A stretch of DNA of 64,000 bases from positions 123,068,053 through 123,132,052 of the forward strand of contig OV884056.1 of assembly GCA_930367215.1 (NCBI GenBank), written 5' to 3'. Source of the DNA: Pollenia angustigena (lineage: Eukaryota; Arthropoda; Insecta; Diptera; Polleniidae). How positions within the stretch are numbered: the first letter of the stretch is position 1; each line of letters opens with the position of its first letter. The position numbers were made by a program, and so were the translations under genes. Of the stretch, positions 23,865-34,630 are shown piece by piece. The notes beneath the pieces are model-generated. The model was not told the DNA's origin and searched no databases. It was given only the letters and a program-made list of their open reading frames with translations.

Positions 23865-24948
23865 AGCTAAGATCCCACTATCGGCTCAAATAGCATAATC
23901 TGTGACGATTTTTATCGTGCTATATCGGCACACATTAAAAAACTGCACAATTTTTTGTTAGGTGGTCCCATTATCGTCGCACATTGTGACAATTTTTTTC
24001 AGTTCATATCGGCCAAAACTCAATTGCGACAATAATCGGTACAATGCGGTCACACTATCGTGCTATTTGGGCAAATTAAATGAAATGTTTTTGTTTATTT
24101 ACTTGTTGGCAGACATAATTTTACTTTAGAAATTCGCAAAATTCTCCGTCCGAATATTAAATTATGTTTCCTAACAATTTTAAATAATATGTTAATATAT
24201 TTTTTTTTTTTTTTTCATTATTTATTTATTGAATCTTCATATATTAAATATGAACTAACAATAATTAATCAAATCTTAACCTAATACGTTATTTTATGTC
24301 CTGCCAGTGCCAGACAAAATTTTCTTCATCACGGGTTTTATTCACTTATATAGGTGTTTATCGCTCATTTAATTGGGTAAGTGCTGCAGTGATATTAATA
24401 TATGTATAATAAAAAATATATTCAATTTCATTCAAACTTACTGCACTTGTTCTTTTTTTTTTTTTGTAATTGTTGTTTACATGCTTACAAACCAGGGAGG
24501 GCAACATCGATACAACTGCAATGTTTTGGTTAAAGCGAATTGTTTTCTTTCATTTAGTAGTACAAATGTACTATTTAACGTTTCAATACATAAATAATAG
24601 ATAAAACAAATGTAATTTTGGTACAATTAAGCTCAAAAAAGTAAAATTTTAGTAGCCAGTAGCAATTTAAAAATTTCGTTTTGCAATCCCTTGTATCGGA
24701 GCTGATTGGCGACTGTGATCGGCACACAAGTGGCCGATAAATATCGATACGTATCAAACAATTTGATTGCTCCACATTGTGCAAAATAGTGTTCACATTA
24801 TCGGCGCATCTAGGTTAATTTTGATTGTCCACAGTCAGCACAATGTCGGCACAGATTGTCGCATATTAAAACATTTTGACCGTTCACACTATCGGCACAT
24901 GAAATACGCCAAAAATTGGTACATTGCGCCGATAGTGGGATCTTAGCT
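23865..24948. mobile_element. PIF/Harbinger-like MITE with a nested jockey fragment
   Basis: The left end AGCTAAGATCCCACTATCGGC is a perfect inverted match of the right end (ending 24948). It is flanked by the 3-bp duplication TAA, which fits the TWA preference of PIF/Harbinger. Both halves are rich in CGGCACA/TGTGCCG-like words. It is 1084 bp including a 194-bp jockey insertion. No transposase was recognised. Confidence 0.75.
24201..24394 (-). mobile_element. 5'-truncated jockey 3' end (same family as Jockey-A)
   Basis: On the minus strand this reads CTGCAGCACTTACCCAATTA, then a segment nearly identical to 51981-52160 of Jockey-A, ending in a poly-A tract (poly-T at 24201-24215). It is flanked by a 9-bp duplication TTAATATAT (24192-24200 and 24395-24403), the hallmark of target-primed reverse transcription. 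Only the last codons of ORF2 and the 3' UTR remain. Confidence 0.85.
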
Positions 24949-25529
24949 TAACCTTTATAGTGTTACTGCCGTAACACTTGGCTCCAGTTGCTAACGCAAC
25001 AGCACAAATAAAAAAGGTTTCTAATTTAGTATTAAAAGTAGGGATGTAACGACACGCCTTTTTGTCGTCACGATACCGATACTCAAATAGAAATTTCGGC
25101 GATACCGATACGAATATTAAATTCAAATTCGAGGTAAAATTAACCAAACTCACGTAGAGTAATTTCTTTATTATACAAAATTACAGTGTAAGACATTATG
25201 AATATGTAAAATTTATAAGATTTTTTTTAAAGTATAAGTTTTCTCAACTTTTGCGGAGAAAGAAGTTTTGGCGCCTCAGCTTAAAACAGGCTTGCCAACT
25301 TAAGTATTTCTGCACCATGTTCTTAAATTTTGGGAATAACATTTAAGTGCGCCAGTAAACAAGCGGATCTGCGTCTCTAGAAAAATTAGAAGATCTAAGG
25401 TATCTCTAGGATTCTTTTTGAGCTGAACCACAGCGTATGATAGACAAAGGATCTTCTCCAAATTGACTTTAAAATTTGTACAAACGCTTCAAAGGTTAGC
25501 ACTTTTAGACTTATCAGAGCTTTTACTAG
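24949..25529. other. No recognised gene
   Basis: Includes a GGGATGTAACGACACG / ACGATACCGATAC stretch at 25043-25110 that resembles a hAT subterminal region. No partner end was found. Confidence 0.35.
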
Positions 25530-25537
25530 GTGTAGGT

Positions 25538-26150
25538 CAGAGATCAGCAATGAGTAGTGAAAAAGTGAGTAGAGCTAAATCATGACTCATAAATTATTGT
25601 ACTTATACGCACTCATACTTATTCCAATGTGATTCAAACTCATATTCACTCAAAAGTTTAATTTTTTTCATCGTACTCATACTTACCAACATTTGTAGTG
25701 TTTGATTTTGAATCTACTCAAGTCAATGTGTATAGGCGAAGCAAAATGCGAGGCTGCCAGATTTGTCCCAGAAAAAGCAAAGTGACGATTTGGCAATTAC
25801 AGTTTACTAAAGTAACATGTATGAAGTAGACGATTTTTCGGCAAATTTATCTGGCAGCGCTGATTATTAAGTTTTAAGTTGTGTGTTTTCTCTGTTGTGT
25901 TAAAACGGTAAATGGATGAGCTAAATGATTTGAATCATTGTGAGTATTGTAAGTATTTTCTTGAAATTATAAATCAAGCTGAGGTCATTTATGAGTATGC
26001 GTATAATGTCGACGTCGCACTCATAAATATTTCTGTTGTGAGTATGAGTGAATCAGAGTAGTTTAGTTCAAATGATTTCTACGCACTTATACTTACAATT
26101 GCATGAGTCAGTATGAGTAGCAAAAAAAAACGATTCATTGCGGATCTCTG
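25538..26150. mobile_element. hAT MITE (CAGAGATC termini)
   Basis: The left end CAGAGATCAGCAATGAGTAG pairs with the right end (reverse complement CAGAGATCCGCAATGAATCG). An exact 8-bp duplication GTGTAGGT flanks it (25530-25537, 26151-26158). The inside holds many scattered GAGTATGAGT / ACTCATACT words on both strands. 613 bp, non-coding. Confidence 0.85.
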
Positions 26151-26158
26151 GTGTAGGT

Positions 26159-26829
26159 TGACAGTGTCTTCAACTCTTTCGGATGCAGAATAATCTTAAG
26201 TAGCCTAATAACACATTTTTTCGATCTATTATCTTTGAAATATTCTAGCTTTGTATCGAAATTAAAGAATTGTAGATAAACAATAGATTTAATTATTCTC
26301 TCAACCCTGAAATCGTTCATTCAGAGCTAGTGTTACGTAAGTCGCCAAGTTTTGGTACTATGTACTATTCTGCATCTCAGTTTATCAATTTATTATATTT
26401 TTTAATTATGTTCGAAGACTATTAACTAGGGAAATAGCGTCAGAAAATATAGCAGTGGCCTTGCTTATGGATTTTTGGGTATATTCAAAGTAACCTAAAA
26501 TTTGTAGCAAAATGATTATTTTCACAAAAATCATTAAAAATTAGCATAACATTCTTAAAACGTACAAATACATACAAGATTTATCAAAGGGAGAACTTTT
26601 TACCACTGTGATGCAAAACAACATAATTTTTACTTTTCTTAAAGTAAATTTTATTGCGGAGTTTCGGTTTTCTTAGTTATTTCAATAAACTAAACCGTTT
26701 TTGAGTTACGCGAATATATGTTGTGCAACCTCCTTCATTTTCGAAATAAGGGTATATACCTTTAGGTATAAACGGTGGGCACCATTAAATTCAGCGTAGC
26801 CGAATTATGCTAAAACACCATGTGCCCGG
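26159..26829. other. No recognised gene
   Basis: AT-rich. It may contain the 3' untranslated end of CR1-A, but no tail repeat could be identified. Confidence 0.35.
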
Positions 26830-27278
26830 CTTGTCTAATTTTGAAACTAGCACAGTGTAATTAATCCATTATCATGGCACCATTTAGTAGTTATGTCCAG
26901 TTCATCTTGCATTGTTGTTGTTGATAATGATATGTCTTTATTTTTTGCTAATATAGCAGTATAACCAGCGTATGCAAAAGCTGTACTTTTTAATAGTACA
27001 TTAATAACGTCATTTGCATATATCAAATAAAGGCTAGGTCCTTACTTTGATCCTTGGGGAGCGCCGTGTGTTGAATATATTTCCTTGCTTAGCGTATTAT
27101 TATTTTTTTTTTTACCCGAAATTTTCTGCAGTCTAAATATGTTTTGAACAAATTTAGGCAAGTACCACAAGTTCGTCGAAAGCTTTGCTGAAGTCCATGA
27201 ATAACTCCAGGCAGTGTAAATTTTCGGTAAGGCATGAATTGATGTGGTTTGCAAAGTTTCCGAGCAATTTATTAATGC
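26830..27278 (-). pseudogene. CR1-A reverse transcriptase, 3' piece
   Basis: On the minus strand it reads GAPQGS (normally xGxPQGS), then IYANDVI, FAYAGYTAI in place of the FADDT catalytic motif, and ITTKWCHDNGLI. This is the conserved order of non-LTR RT domains 4-6. It stops at 27278, exactly where the gypsy element is inserted, and its upstream half resumes at 44415 on the other side. Loss of the Asp-Asp pair and frame breaks make it inactive. Confidence 0.75.
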
Positions 27279-27984
27279 TGTAACGAGGAAACATAATACC
27301 CTAGTATTACATTTTCACTCTCGTATGAATTAATTAGTTTCTATATTTTTAAATATAAAGCACTTACATTTATATTATTTTTATATTCGGGCAAAGTTTA
27401 TTTGGTTAAATTACTTTATTTTCATTTATCATAATTGTAAACATTAATATTACTGAACAACCTAAACAAAAGCGGCAAGCGTTTTTTTAAACATGAACAT
27501 TTTATTTAAATTCAATTTTAATAAAACAAACCGACATAGCGATCTGTCAAATAAGATTTATCAACCGGGTGGTTTCTGATTCGCATTCTAATGGTTTGTT
27601 TCGTATAAATTGTATGCAAATGAGAAGTTTTGACATACAAAAAACGCTTCCGCTCTTATTTGACATACAAAAAACGCTTCCGCTCTTATTTAGGTTGCTC
27701 AGTAAGTTATGAATAATACTGAACGCTCCTATTGTAACAACCGCATACACTCATGCCATTGCATACACTTTGTTATTGTGTTTTTTCGTTAATAATTCTT
27801 ATTTAGTTTATTTCTAAATAAGTATGAGTGGACAAGGTTTGGTTACAGTCGGGTCGATTCACACAAGCCAAGGACCTGCCATTCAAGTCTCGGAAATTAT
27901 TATAATTGAAGAGCCGACTGATTTTCACTCGGTTGAATATTTTTGGACGATGCCTAACCTTTGGGTTAAGTATCGAATAAATTT

Positions 27985-28109
27985 CACAGCAGCTTCGGCT
28001 GACGGTTCTCACAGCAGCTTCGGCTGACTATTCTCACAGCGTCTTCAGCTGACTGTTCTCACAGCGGCTTCGGCTGGCTGTTCTCACAGCGGCTTCGGCT
28101 GACTGTTCC
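27985..28109 (+). repeat. 25-bp minisatellite in 5' LTR, 5 units
   Basis: Five contiguous units of CACAGCGGCTTCGGCTGACT plus GTTCT, with single-base variants. Each full unit contains GGC-TTCG-GCT, able to form a short stem closed by a C(UUCG)G tetraloop in RNA. Confidence 0.9.
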
Positions 28110-28220
28110 CACATTTTGTACTAGCATGGTAGAAAGTAGCTTGTAATATAATTAAGGTATAACTAACGCACGCGACACAATGGCGCACGACAAAGGCCAC
28201 CCGACGAAGAGGAAAGATTA

Positions 28221-28428
28221 GATAGCCGAGTACCCGAACCTGTTTAAATAGCCGATTACCCGAACCTGATCAAATAGCCGACTACCCGAACCTGACCAAA
28301 TAGCCGATTACACGAACCTGTTTAAATAGCCGATTACCCGAACCTGATCAAATAGCCGATTACCAAAACCTTTTTTAAAGCCGATTAACCGAAGCTAATC
28401 AAAAAGCCGATTACCCGAACCTGTCAGC
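28221..28428 (+). repeat. 26-bp minisatellite in 5' LTR, 8 units
   Basis: Units of AATAGCCGATTACCCGAACC plus TGATCA or TGTTTA, starting at 26-bp intervals from 28222, with increasing decay in the last three. The word AGCCGA is the reverse complement of TCGGCT in the 25-bp minisatellite upstream. Confidence 0.9.
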
Positions 28429-28663
28429 CCAGCGTGAACGACACGATCAACGACGAATCCTTTGAAGCCGGCGTAGTGTAGTTATCGTAGTTAATACCTC
28501 GTGAAATTATAACTGTTAAACTAAGAAAGATTAATTGAAGAACACATTAATTACAACCCCCAGAAAGGAAATTTATTGTCCTATCACTTAAGGTTTGTGG
28601 AACCCTAAGTAGACCTTGGACTCGTCTGAGTTACCCCAGCCGACGATAAAACCACGTGACAAA

Positions 28664-28681
28664 TGGCGCCCAAGCAGGGAC
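28664..28681 (+). promoter_or_regulatory. Primer-binding site, tRNA-Lys type
   Basis: TGGCGCCCAAGCAGGGAC lies two bases after the 5' LTR. It differs at two of 18 positions from the complement of the 3' end of animal tRNA-Lys (UUU) as I know it. It would prime minus-strand DNA synthesis. Confidence 0.75.
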
Positions 28682-28789
28682 CCGATTCCAAAGCGCAATG
28701 CGGGAAAAACGAAGTTGCCGCCAACAAGGAGGGATCGGCCCATCACGAGAGAAACAAACACGATAACCCATCCATGAGCCAAACCTAAC

Positions 28790-29440
28790 ACCAGGATTCG
28801 ATTGGTTGGATATACTTACTGCGTAAGGATCAGTTGATAGAACAATGTCAAAATGTCGGTATTACCAGGACTGGCTATACGGTCAAACACCTAGGAAAAC
28901 AGTTGGCCGAACATCTTTGTGCAAAACGTCTAAGAACTTCGACCGAAAATCTGCTTCGGGGATTAAAAAAAGAAATACAATCTGCGGAAAAAACCGTCGT
29001 GGGCGAAACAAATGTTGGTGTACCATAAAACTTGTCTAGTCACGGTCTGTCGGATACAGAAATAATGCCAACTATTCAACGATGGAATCTCACCTATTCT
29101 CACCTTTTGGAATTTTTGTAGCGGAACAAGGAACTAGCCGAATGCTTTCACATATCGTGTGATCGCCTACTTCCGTCTATGGTGAGCGTTCTAAGTGGCA
29201 ATGTCCTGAAGTGGTTCCGAGTTAAGCGAGACATGATCTACACTTGGAACAGTTTTAGACAGTAAATGGAGAAGTTTTTCCTGCCTCGCCGGTACCTTTC
29301 ACAACTTTTATAATCGCAGGCAGGGTGCACGAGAACGAGCCAAAGAGTATATCCTAACGATGCTCACACTATCACGAAGACATTTACAACTTCGAAAACA
29401 GAATCATCTTGATAGAATCTACCATGGATTACGAACCGAA
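28790..29440 (+). pseudogene. Gag of the long-LTR gypsy element, N-terminal part
   Basis: The protein starts with a helix-turn-helix-like stretch LLRKDQLIEQCQNVGITRTG...LGKQLAEHLCAK that resembles a SAP domain. It continues with WFRVKRDMIYTWNSFRQ and MEKFFLPRRYLSQL, the core retrotransposon Gag pattern. Stop codons (for example after NSFRQ) and frame changes are present. It is cut near 29465 by the CR1-B insertion and resumes near 40090. Confidence 0.65.
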
Positions 29441-29665
29441 TGAATATAAATAGTATACACGCCGTGATTTTTTTTTTATTATTTATTTATTCATAAAAAG
29501 AAAAAAAATTACAATTCAATAAAAATTGTGCCCTTGCAAAGCCATAGTGGCATGTTTGTCTGCTGGCGAGTTTAAATTAAATTAAGTGTGTATAAAAAAA
29601 AGTTTTTAAATAGTTTTTTTTTATTATTACTATTTGCAGTGTTGAGAATATCGGTTGGTATCATA

Positions 29666-30163
29666 TTAAGAATTGACTCGGTATCTTCGTTCGGCTATTT
29701 TTCTAGTATTGTGGTTATGATCGATTTTTTTCAAAAACCTATCGTCGTTGTAGAACTCTTTTGCAATTGTTGTATAGTAAATGCTTTGAATGTCTAATAC
29801 GTGTTCCTCTTTTGCGATGTTAGTTTCGGTGTTGTTGTAATTATTATTGTTGATATTATTATCATTGTTGTTGTTATTATTGGTAATATTATTTGTAGCG
29901 TTGTTGTGGTGTTGCTGTATAGAGCTGGTTATTTGACTGCTAGCGTGATTCATTATGTTTGTGGCTGAGCTGATTTGGTTGTTTTTTAATCGGCTTTTCT
30001 TTAAAATGTTGAGCAGTTGGTTTTGCGTTAGTTGAAGTGAATTACAATAAGGGGTATTTCCCCAAGCTGTTATTCCGTGTCTGATCTGCGATTCTACTAA
30101 TGCGAAATAAGCTTGTCTCAGAACTTTGTAGTTAGAGTTATAGCTTAGATGATGAAGCTTCAA
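29666..30163 (-). pseudogene. CR1-B RT C-terminal region
   Basis: LHHLSYNSNYKVLRQAYFAL and VESQIRHGITAWGNTPY are the typical thumb/C-terminal block of CR1/L2-type RTs. An Asn-rich low-complexity run follows (NNITNNNNNNDNNINNNNYN), probably from expansion of AAT/AAC triplets. Confidence 0.75.
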
Positions 30164-30238
30164 TATATGCCGGACTCCTGAGTTTTTTACGTATTTCCGC
30201 TACATGAAACTTCCATTTAAAATTTTGATCCACGTGTA

Positions 30239-30568
30239 CTATTGATATAGATATAGGTGTAGATATTTATAGATGTCAACAATTTCAATTACAGTAGTGC
30301 ATTGATCTTGGTCGTATTCAAAGCCAGCCATCTTTCTGTCGTGTAGACACTGTATGTCATGATATTTAATTTGTATGTCCGTATATAGAAAGTGAGGAAG
30401 TTTAATATGCATACGCTTGGTTTTATTTGCGTTAATTACCAAACCGTAATCATGCCACCATTTTGTCGCGATGTTCGATTGAAGCTGCATAATTTTTGTA
30501 GCGACTTCCAAGTCCTTATGGGTAACGACAATGGCGGTGTCATCAACGTATGCAAATACTTTGCCCAT
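30239..30568 (-). pseudogene. CR1-B RT palm fragment
   Basis: GKVFAYVDDTAIVVTHKDLE holds the catalytic YVDD; ATKWWHDYGLVINANKTKRM follows. The fragment ends just left of the MITE at 30601, beyond which the preceding GVPQGS block is found. Confidence 0.8.
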
Positions 30569-30600
30569 ATTGAGTATATTTATTAACTCGTTTTAATATA

Positions 30601-31267
30601 ATCACCCCTATCGTGAATAATTTTTCCCCTTTTCACATATTTGCGATCATGAACAACTCCCATAAAAAAATGTAATTCAAAGAAGAATAATAATGTGAAA
30701 AAATGTTCACGGGAATAAAATTCCCCTTATCGTGAAAAATTTTTTCCCTCGTAATTTGGTCACATTTCCCTTAGATTTTCTCACTTTATTTTTGCTACGG
30801 AACAGAACATGTATGTAAGTAGTTCCTCCTATAAATCAAATATTAAGTGTTAATAAAGTTAATGACAAACAAACCGATATATTGCTCAACAAAATGCAAA
30901 ACAATAGGTCGATTGCCTGCGGATTTGTGAAGCTTTCGACAGACTTGGTGGCAGAATTTTGGAAAGCATTTTACTACATAAAATTTAAAAAGTGCATAAA
31001 ACTAACGTTGTAATCAAACTATCCCTCCAATACTAAATATTTTGTTTTATTGTTTAAACTTTTCTTTAAACTATATACTTGTATATTTTTGAACAAAAAT
31101 TTCATTGATTTTTAATTTTTTTAATCTTTCTTCTTTTTTGTACATTCACTGCAACTGATAGCGTGAATAATTTTTCACATGAGATTCACGATTGCTTTTT
31201 ACCCTTCGAGGGGAATGAAAATTTCATGGGAACAAAAATTCCACTTGTTATTCACGATAGGGGTGAA
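30601..31267. mobile_element. TA-target MITE (ATCACCCCTATCGTGAATAA family), long copy
   Basis: Termini ATCACCCCTATCGTGAATAA and TTATTCACGATAGGGGTGAA are inverted repeats. TA flanks both sides (30599-30600, 31268-31269). 667 bp, non-coding. Within it, inner GTGAATAATTTTTCAC-like words repeat the terminal motif. A 131-bp relative lies at 39708-39838. Confidence 0.75.
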
Positions 31268-31500
31268 TATGTACAGCAATTTTCCTATTTTCGATCCTTG
31301 CGGTACACCATAGTCCGTATTTGTTGTATCGCTGAGATTGTTAGATATTTTCACAACATACTTTATGTACGATAAATAGCTTTTAAACCAGTCTAAGCAA
31401 TTTTCACGTTCGATTATTTACAATAGCATTTTCATATATGTTATTAAATTTTTCATGAATAGCGTGAAACATTTCAATTGGGTCGTTTAGATTTTCTATT
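31268..31500 (-). pseudogene. CR1-B RT, GVPQGS block
   Basis: The minus strand reads ENCLDWFKSYLS...YIKYVVKISNNLSDTTNTDYGVPQGSKIGKLLYI, RT domains 2b-4. Its continuation lies beyond the MITE. Confidence 0.75.
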
Positions 31501-31600
31501 TCGTGCCAGTTGGTTGTACATATCTAATGGTTCACTAAATTATTACAAATTTGTCTTTTTGTATTATCGTTTTTTTTTTTTGTTCTTTACAGCATTCTCT

Positions 31601-32318
31601 TCAGTGTAGCAAAAAAGAGAGGGAGTGGTCAGAGATATTCGTTTTAACAATTGATGCACTTGCATGTGTGTGTATGTTTGTATTTCTAAAAAAGAGGTGG
31701 TCGATGCTTGTACGAGTGTTTCTGCTTAAGTCTTCTCTCGTGCACTTATTTATTATGCATTGCATTCCATTAGATAGCATGAGATCTAGGTATTGTATTG
31801 TTTTATTGGTTTCTTTTAAGAGATCAAGATTTGTGTCACCAACTACTATCATATTTTGTTTTTTTATTAATTTTGCTAATCGTCTCATCTATTTCCTCAA
31901 TGAACTCACTAATATTAGAACTTGTTGGTCGGTATATGGCTAGAATTGACAGGGGGTAAGTGTTCACTTGTATGTTAATATGCAGTGACTCAAATGATTT
32001 TGTGTTTGTCGCTAACTTTGTTTGTTTAATGTTCTCTTTTACAAAAATGGCTACACCTCCCCCTCTATTTGCTCTGTTTATGAACACAGATTTAAAACCA
32101 ATTATATTGTAAAACGCACTTTCACTGTTGGAAATATTTGTCTCGACAAGTATTATTGTTCTAATTTGATTTATTATTTTATGAATTGTTGCTAAGAAGG
32201 GTGTACAGTTTAATCGCATGGAATGTATACTTAAGAATATTAATGAAAAAGGACAACTTAAGTAGTTTCTATTAATTTCACTAAAAAAGTCTATACTTTT
32301 TGTTGTTATATCATTCAT
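31601..32318 (-). pseudogene. CR1-B endonuclease domain
   Basis: An apurinic-type endonuclease of non-LTR elements that nicks target DNA. ILVETNIS, GFKSVFINRANRGGGVAIFV, VVGDTNLDLL (metal-binding Asp/Asn), SIDHLFF and ISDHSL (catalytic Asp-His) are all visible. There is a frameshift near 31836-31888 between the two open stretches. Confidence 0.8.
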
Positions 32319-32556
32319 TTTATTTTTCGGGGGGGAAAAAAGAGGGCTGGTATGATAGGTATATATATAACCCAGCAGGCTGATAGGTATGATTTATTTT
32401 ATATTTATTTGGTTGATTAAAAAGTCGTAATTTTTATTAATTTTAAGCTATATTTTCTAGATCACATGAATTTGAGATAAGGATTGTGGAAGGTATTCAC
32501 TTTTTTTTGCCAAAATGTGACCGTTGCGGGACCAAACAAATTGCCATCCACATTAT

Positions 32557-33266
32557 TTAGCTTTTTTTTTTGCTAAGCCATAATAGCCGGCGGTTATGGG
32601 GTGTGAGGCGTTCATTAACAAACACGTATTTATCGTTTTCGTTTATATAGTTGGTGCTTTCTCCTATTTCTGTATCCATCTGCTTTTTTAAGAAATCTGC
32701 TTCTACTCTGTTGCGACTTATCTTGCTCATAAGTTCTCTTTTTTTATTTATTAAATAGAATTCTACAATTATTTTTTCTGTTTTGTTAATTTTGTAAGAG
32801 CTGCTTATATCGTTGTCGTTAATGTTAACATCAACAGAAGCTGCTATTGTTTTTACTACTTCAATTGGGGTTATTTTACCATTTTTGACATTGTTAATTT
32901 CAATGTTTTTGTTTAATAGTTGCTGCTCCAAAGAGTTAACTTTATTTTCCATACTCTGAATACGAACGTCTTTCTCTTTATTTTGTTCTTTAAGGTCATT
33001 GACTTGTGTAGCTAGTCCTGCCATTGATTCTGCAATTTTTGCAAATGCATTGGACATTTCCTCTCTTAGAATAATGAGTGGATGTTAGGCTAGTAGTTAG
33101 TAATTGTATGCTGGTTTTTATGTCGTTCATGTGTTTTGATAAGTTTGATTGTAATGAGCATAAATCAGATTTGATATCAGTCACATCGGGTTGTAGCGAG
33201 CATACATTACGATCGACAGAATTAAGATTTATTGCATTGGTTACAAAGAGATGCTGTTGTAGTTAA
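32557..33266 (-). pseudogene. CR1-B ORF1 protein
   Basis: A coiled-coil segment (LATQVNDLKEQNKEKDVRIQ, heptad-like) is followed by a nucleic-acid-binding RRM/CTD-like region with KRELMSKISRNRVEADFLKK and FVNERLTPHNRRLLWLSKKK. This is the same layout as CR1-A ORF1 (46684-47467). The first part of the protein is absent. Confidence 0.7.
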
Positions 33267-33290
33267 ATAATTTTTCAAGCTCATTTTAAG

Positions 33291-33411
33291 GGATTTTTTT
33301 TTTTTTATTTGAATGTATGTCTGTGTTTATTTGTTTTTTTAGGACTTTGTACGTTTGTATTTTGAAGTTTTGATTTTTTGTAGTTTCTTTTTTTTACCTC
33401 AATTTTTTATT
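33291..33411. other. T-rich spacer between CR1-B and Jockey-B
   Basis: Two poly-T tracts; possibly the tail of another truncated minus-strand retroelement. Not resolved. Confidence 0.3.
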
Positions 33412-33644
33412 TTTTTTTTTTTTTATTATTGAATCTTGTCGAAAATTACAATATGTATTCAAAGCTTAATCCTAATTATTATTTGTATTTGTTAGCCGTT
33501 ACCAAAGTAACCGCTTATTAATTGCATTCAAGTGTCAAAAAAGCCTGCTAGGCTCAAAGTGTCGGATCTTTTCAGCCTCCGGTGACCTTCGAACTTTATT
33601 AGATCCCGAGCGAGGTAGTTGGGATGGACCATTAGTTTATCTAT

Positions 33645-34610
33645 TTATTTGACTGAATACTTTTTAATTTCTTCCTGGATGGTAGCGATGTTAAGATCTC
33701 TGTGGATATTGTCATTACGTATATACCATGGGGCGCAGACAATTTGCCGTAATATCCTAGACTGTCTTCTTTGTAGCTTCTGGATGTTTGATGTGCATGC
33801 AGTACCCCATAATTGGATGCCATATGTCCATATTGGTTTTAGGATAGACTTGTATAAGAGAACTTTGTTGTCTAAAGATAAGATTGAGTTTCGACCGATT
33901 AGCCAGTGTAGTGGAGCTGCTTTAAGTTTCATAGCCGTTATTTTCGCTTCAATATGACGAGACCAGGTCAGGCGTCTATCTATATGAATTCCCAAATATT
34001 TAACATGGCTTTCTACCGGAACAGTGATGTTATTTATTTTAACAGGAGGGCACGTTTGTCTTCTGAGCGTGAAAGTTAAGTGAGCACATTTAGCCGGGTT
34101 AACCTTTATTTTCCATTTTTCTAGCCAGGCTTCTAGTTCATTGATATGGGACTGTAAATGCTGCGATGCAACTTTTGGGTCCTGATTAACACTAATAAAT
34201 GCTGTGTCGTCTGCAAACGTAGAAGTATGTGTGCTCGGGCTTGTTGGCATATCAGCTGTATATATTATATACAGTAATAGCCCTAATATGCTGCCTTGAG
34301 GGACACTTGCAGATATTTTCTTGGTGGGGGAGTATTGGTTTTTTGATCTAACCATGAATGTTGTGCCAGTTAAATAGCTCTCAAGGAGTTTGTGAGTGTT
34401 TTGTGGAAGCATTGGTGTTATTTTAATGATCAGCCCATCATGCCAAACTTTGTCGAATGCTTGGGAAATATCTATAAACAGTGCTGAGCAATATTCCTTT
34501 CTCTCAAACGCTGATCTAATTTGGGTAACAATTCTATGCACTTGCTCGATTGTACCATGCCTTGCTCAGAATCCGGAATGATTGTGTGTTCAGTAAGATA
34601 GGGAGTTATA
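33645..34610 (-). pseudogene. Jockey-B RT, C-terminal two-thirds
   Basis: 298 open codons with FIDISQAFDKVWHDGLI, SVPQGSILGLLLYIIYTADM, FADDTAF (catalytic pair intact), HVKYLGIHIDRRLTW and WTYGIQLWGTA. All blocks match the Jockey-A RT. Upstream of MHRIV the frame shifts (SEQGMVQ stretch) before the hAT insertion. Confidence 0.85.
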
Positions 34611-34630
34611 CTTAAAAGGAATATTTTTTC

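Larger units (their letters stand above)
27279..28661 (+). repeat. 5' LTR of the long-LTR gypsy element
   Basis: It starts TGTAACGAGG and ends CACGTGACA. It contains two minisatellites (25-bp and 26-bp units). A 25-bp duplicated CGCTTCCGCTCTTATTTGAC block lies near 27637-27690. It aligns with 41317-41643 plus 43541-44410. Confidence 0.85.
29470..33290 (-). mobile_element. CR1-B: CR1/L2-like non-LTR element, 5'-truncated
   Basis: The minus-strand order is ORF1 (to 32557), endonuclease (32318-31601), RT pieces (31480-29666), then an A-rich tail with AATAA repeats ending at about 29470. The RT N-terminal part is missing between endonuclease and the GVPQGS block. A TA MITE (30601-31267) splits the RT. 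Its ORF1 lacks the PHD-like finger seen in CR1-A, in line with 5' truncation. Confidence 0.75.

Noticed and set aside
24373..24597. 74-codon ORF next to the jockey fragment
   Set aside because: It starts in retroelement 3' UTR, runs through a T tract and lies inside the MITE; no homology was recognised.
25043..25110. Possible hAT terminus GGGATGTAACGACACG
   Set aside because: No inverted partner or 8-bp duplication could be found nearby.
27985..28428. 25- and 26-bp regular repeats looked CRISPR-like at first sight
   Set aside because: The units are contiguous with no spacers, lie inside eukaryotic LTRs and have ordinary minisatellite variation.
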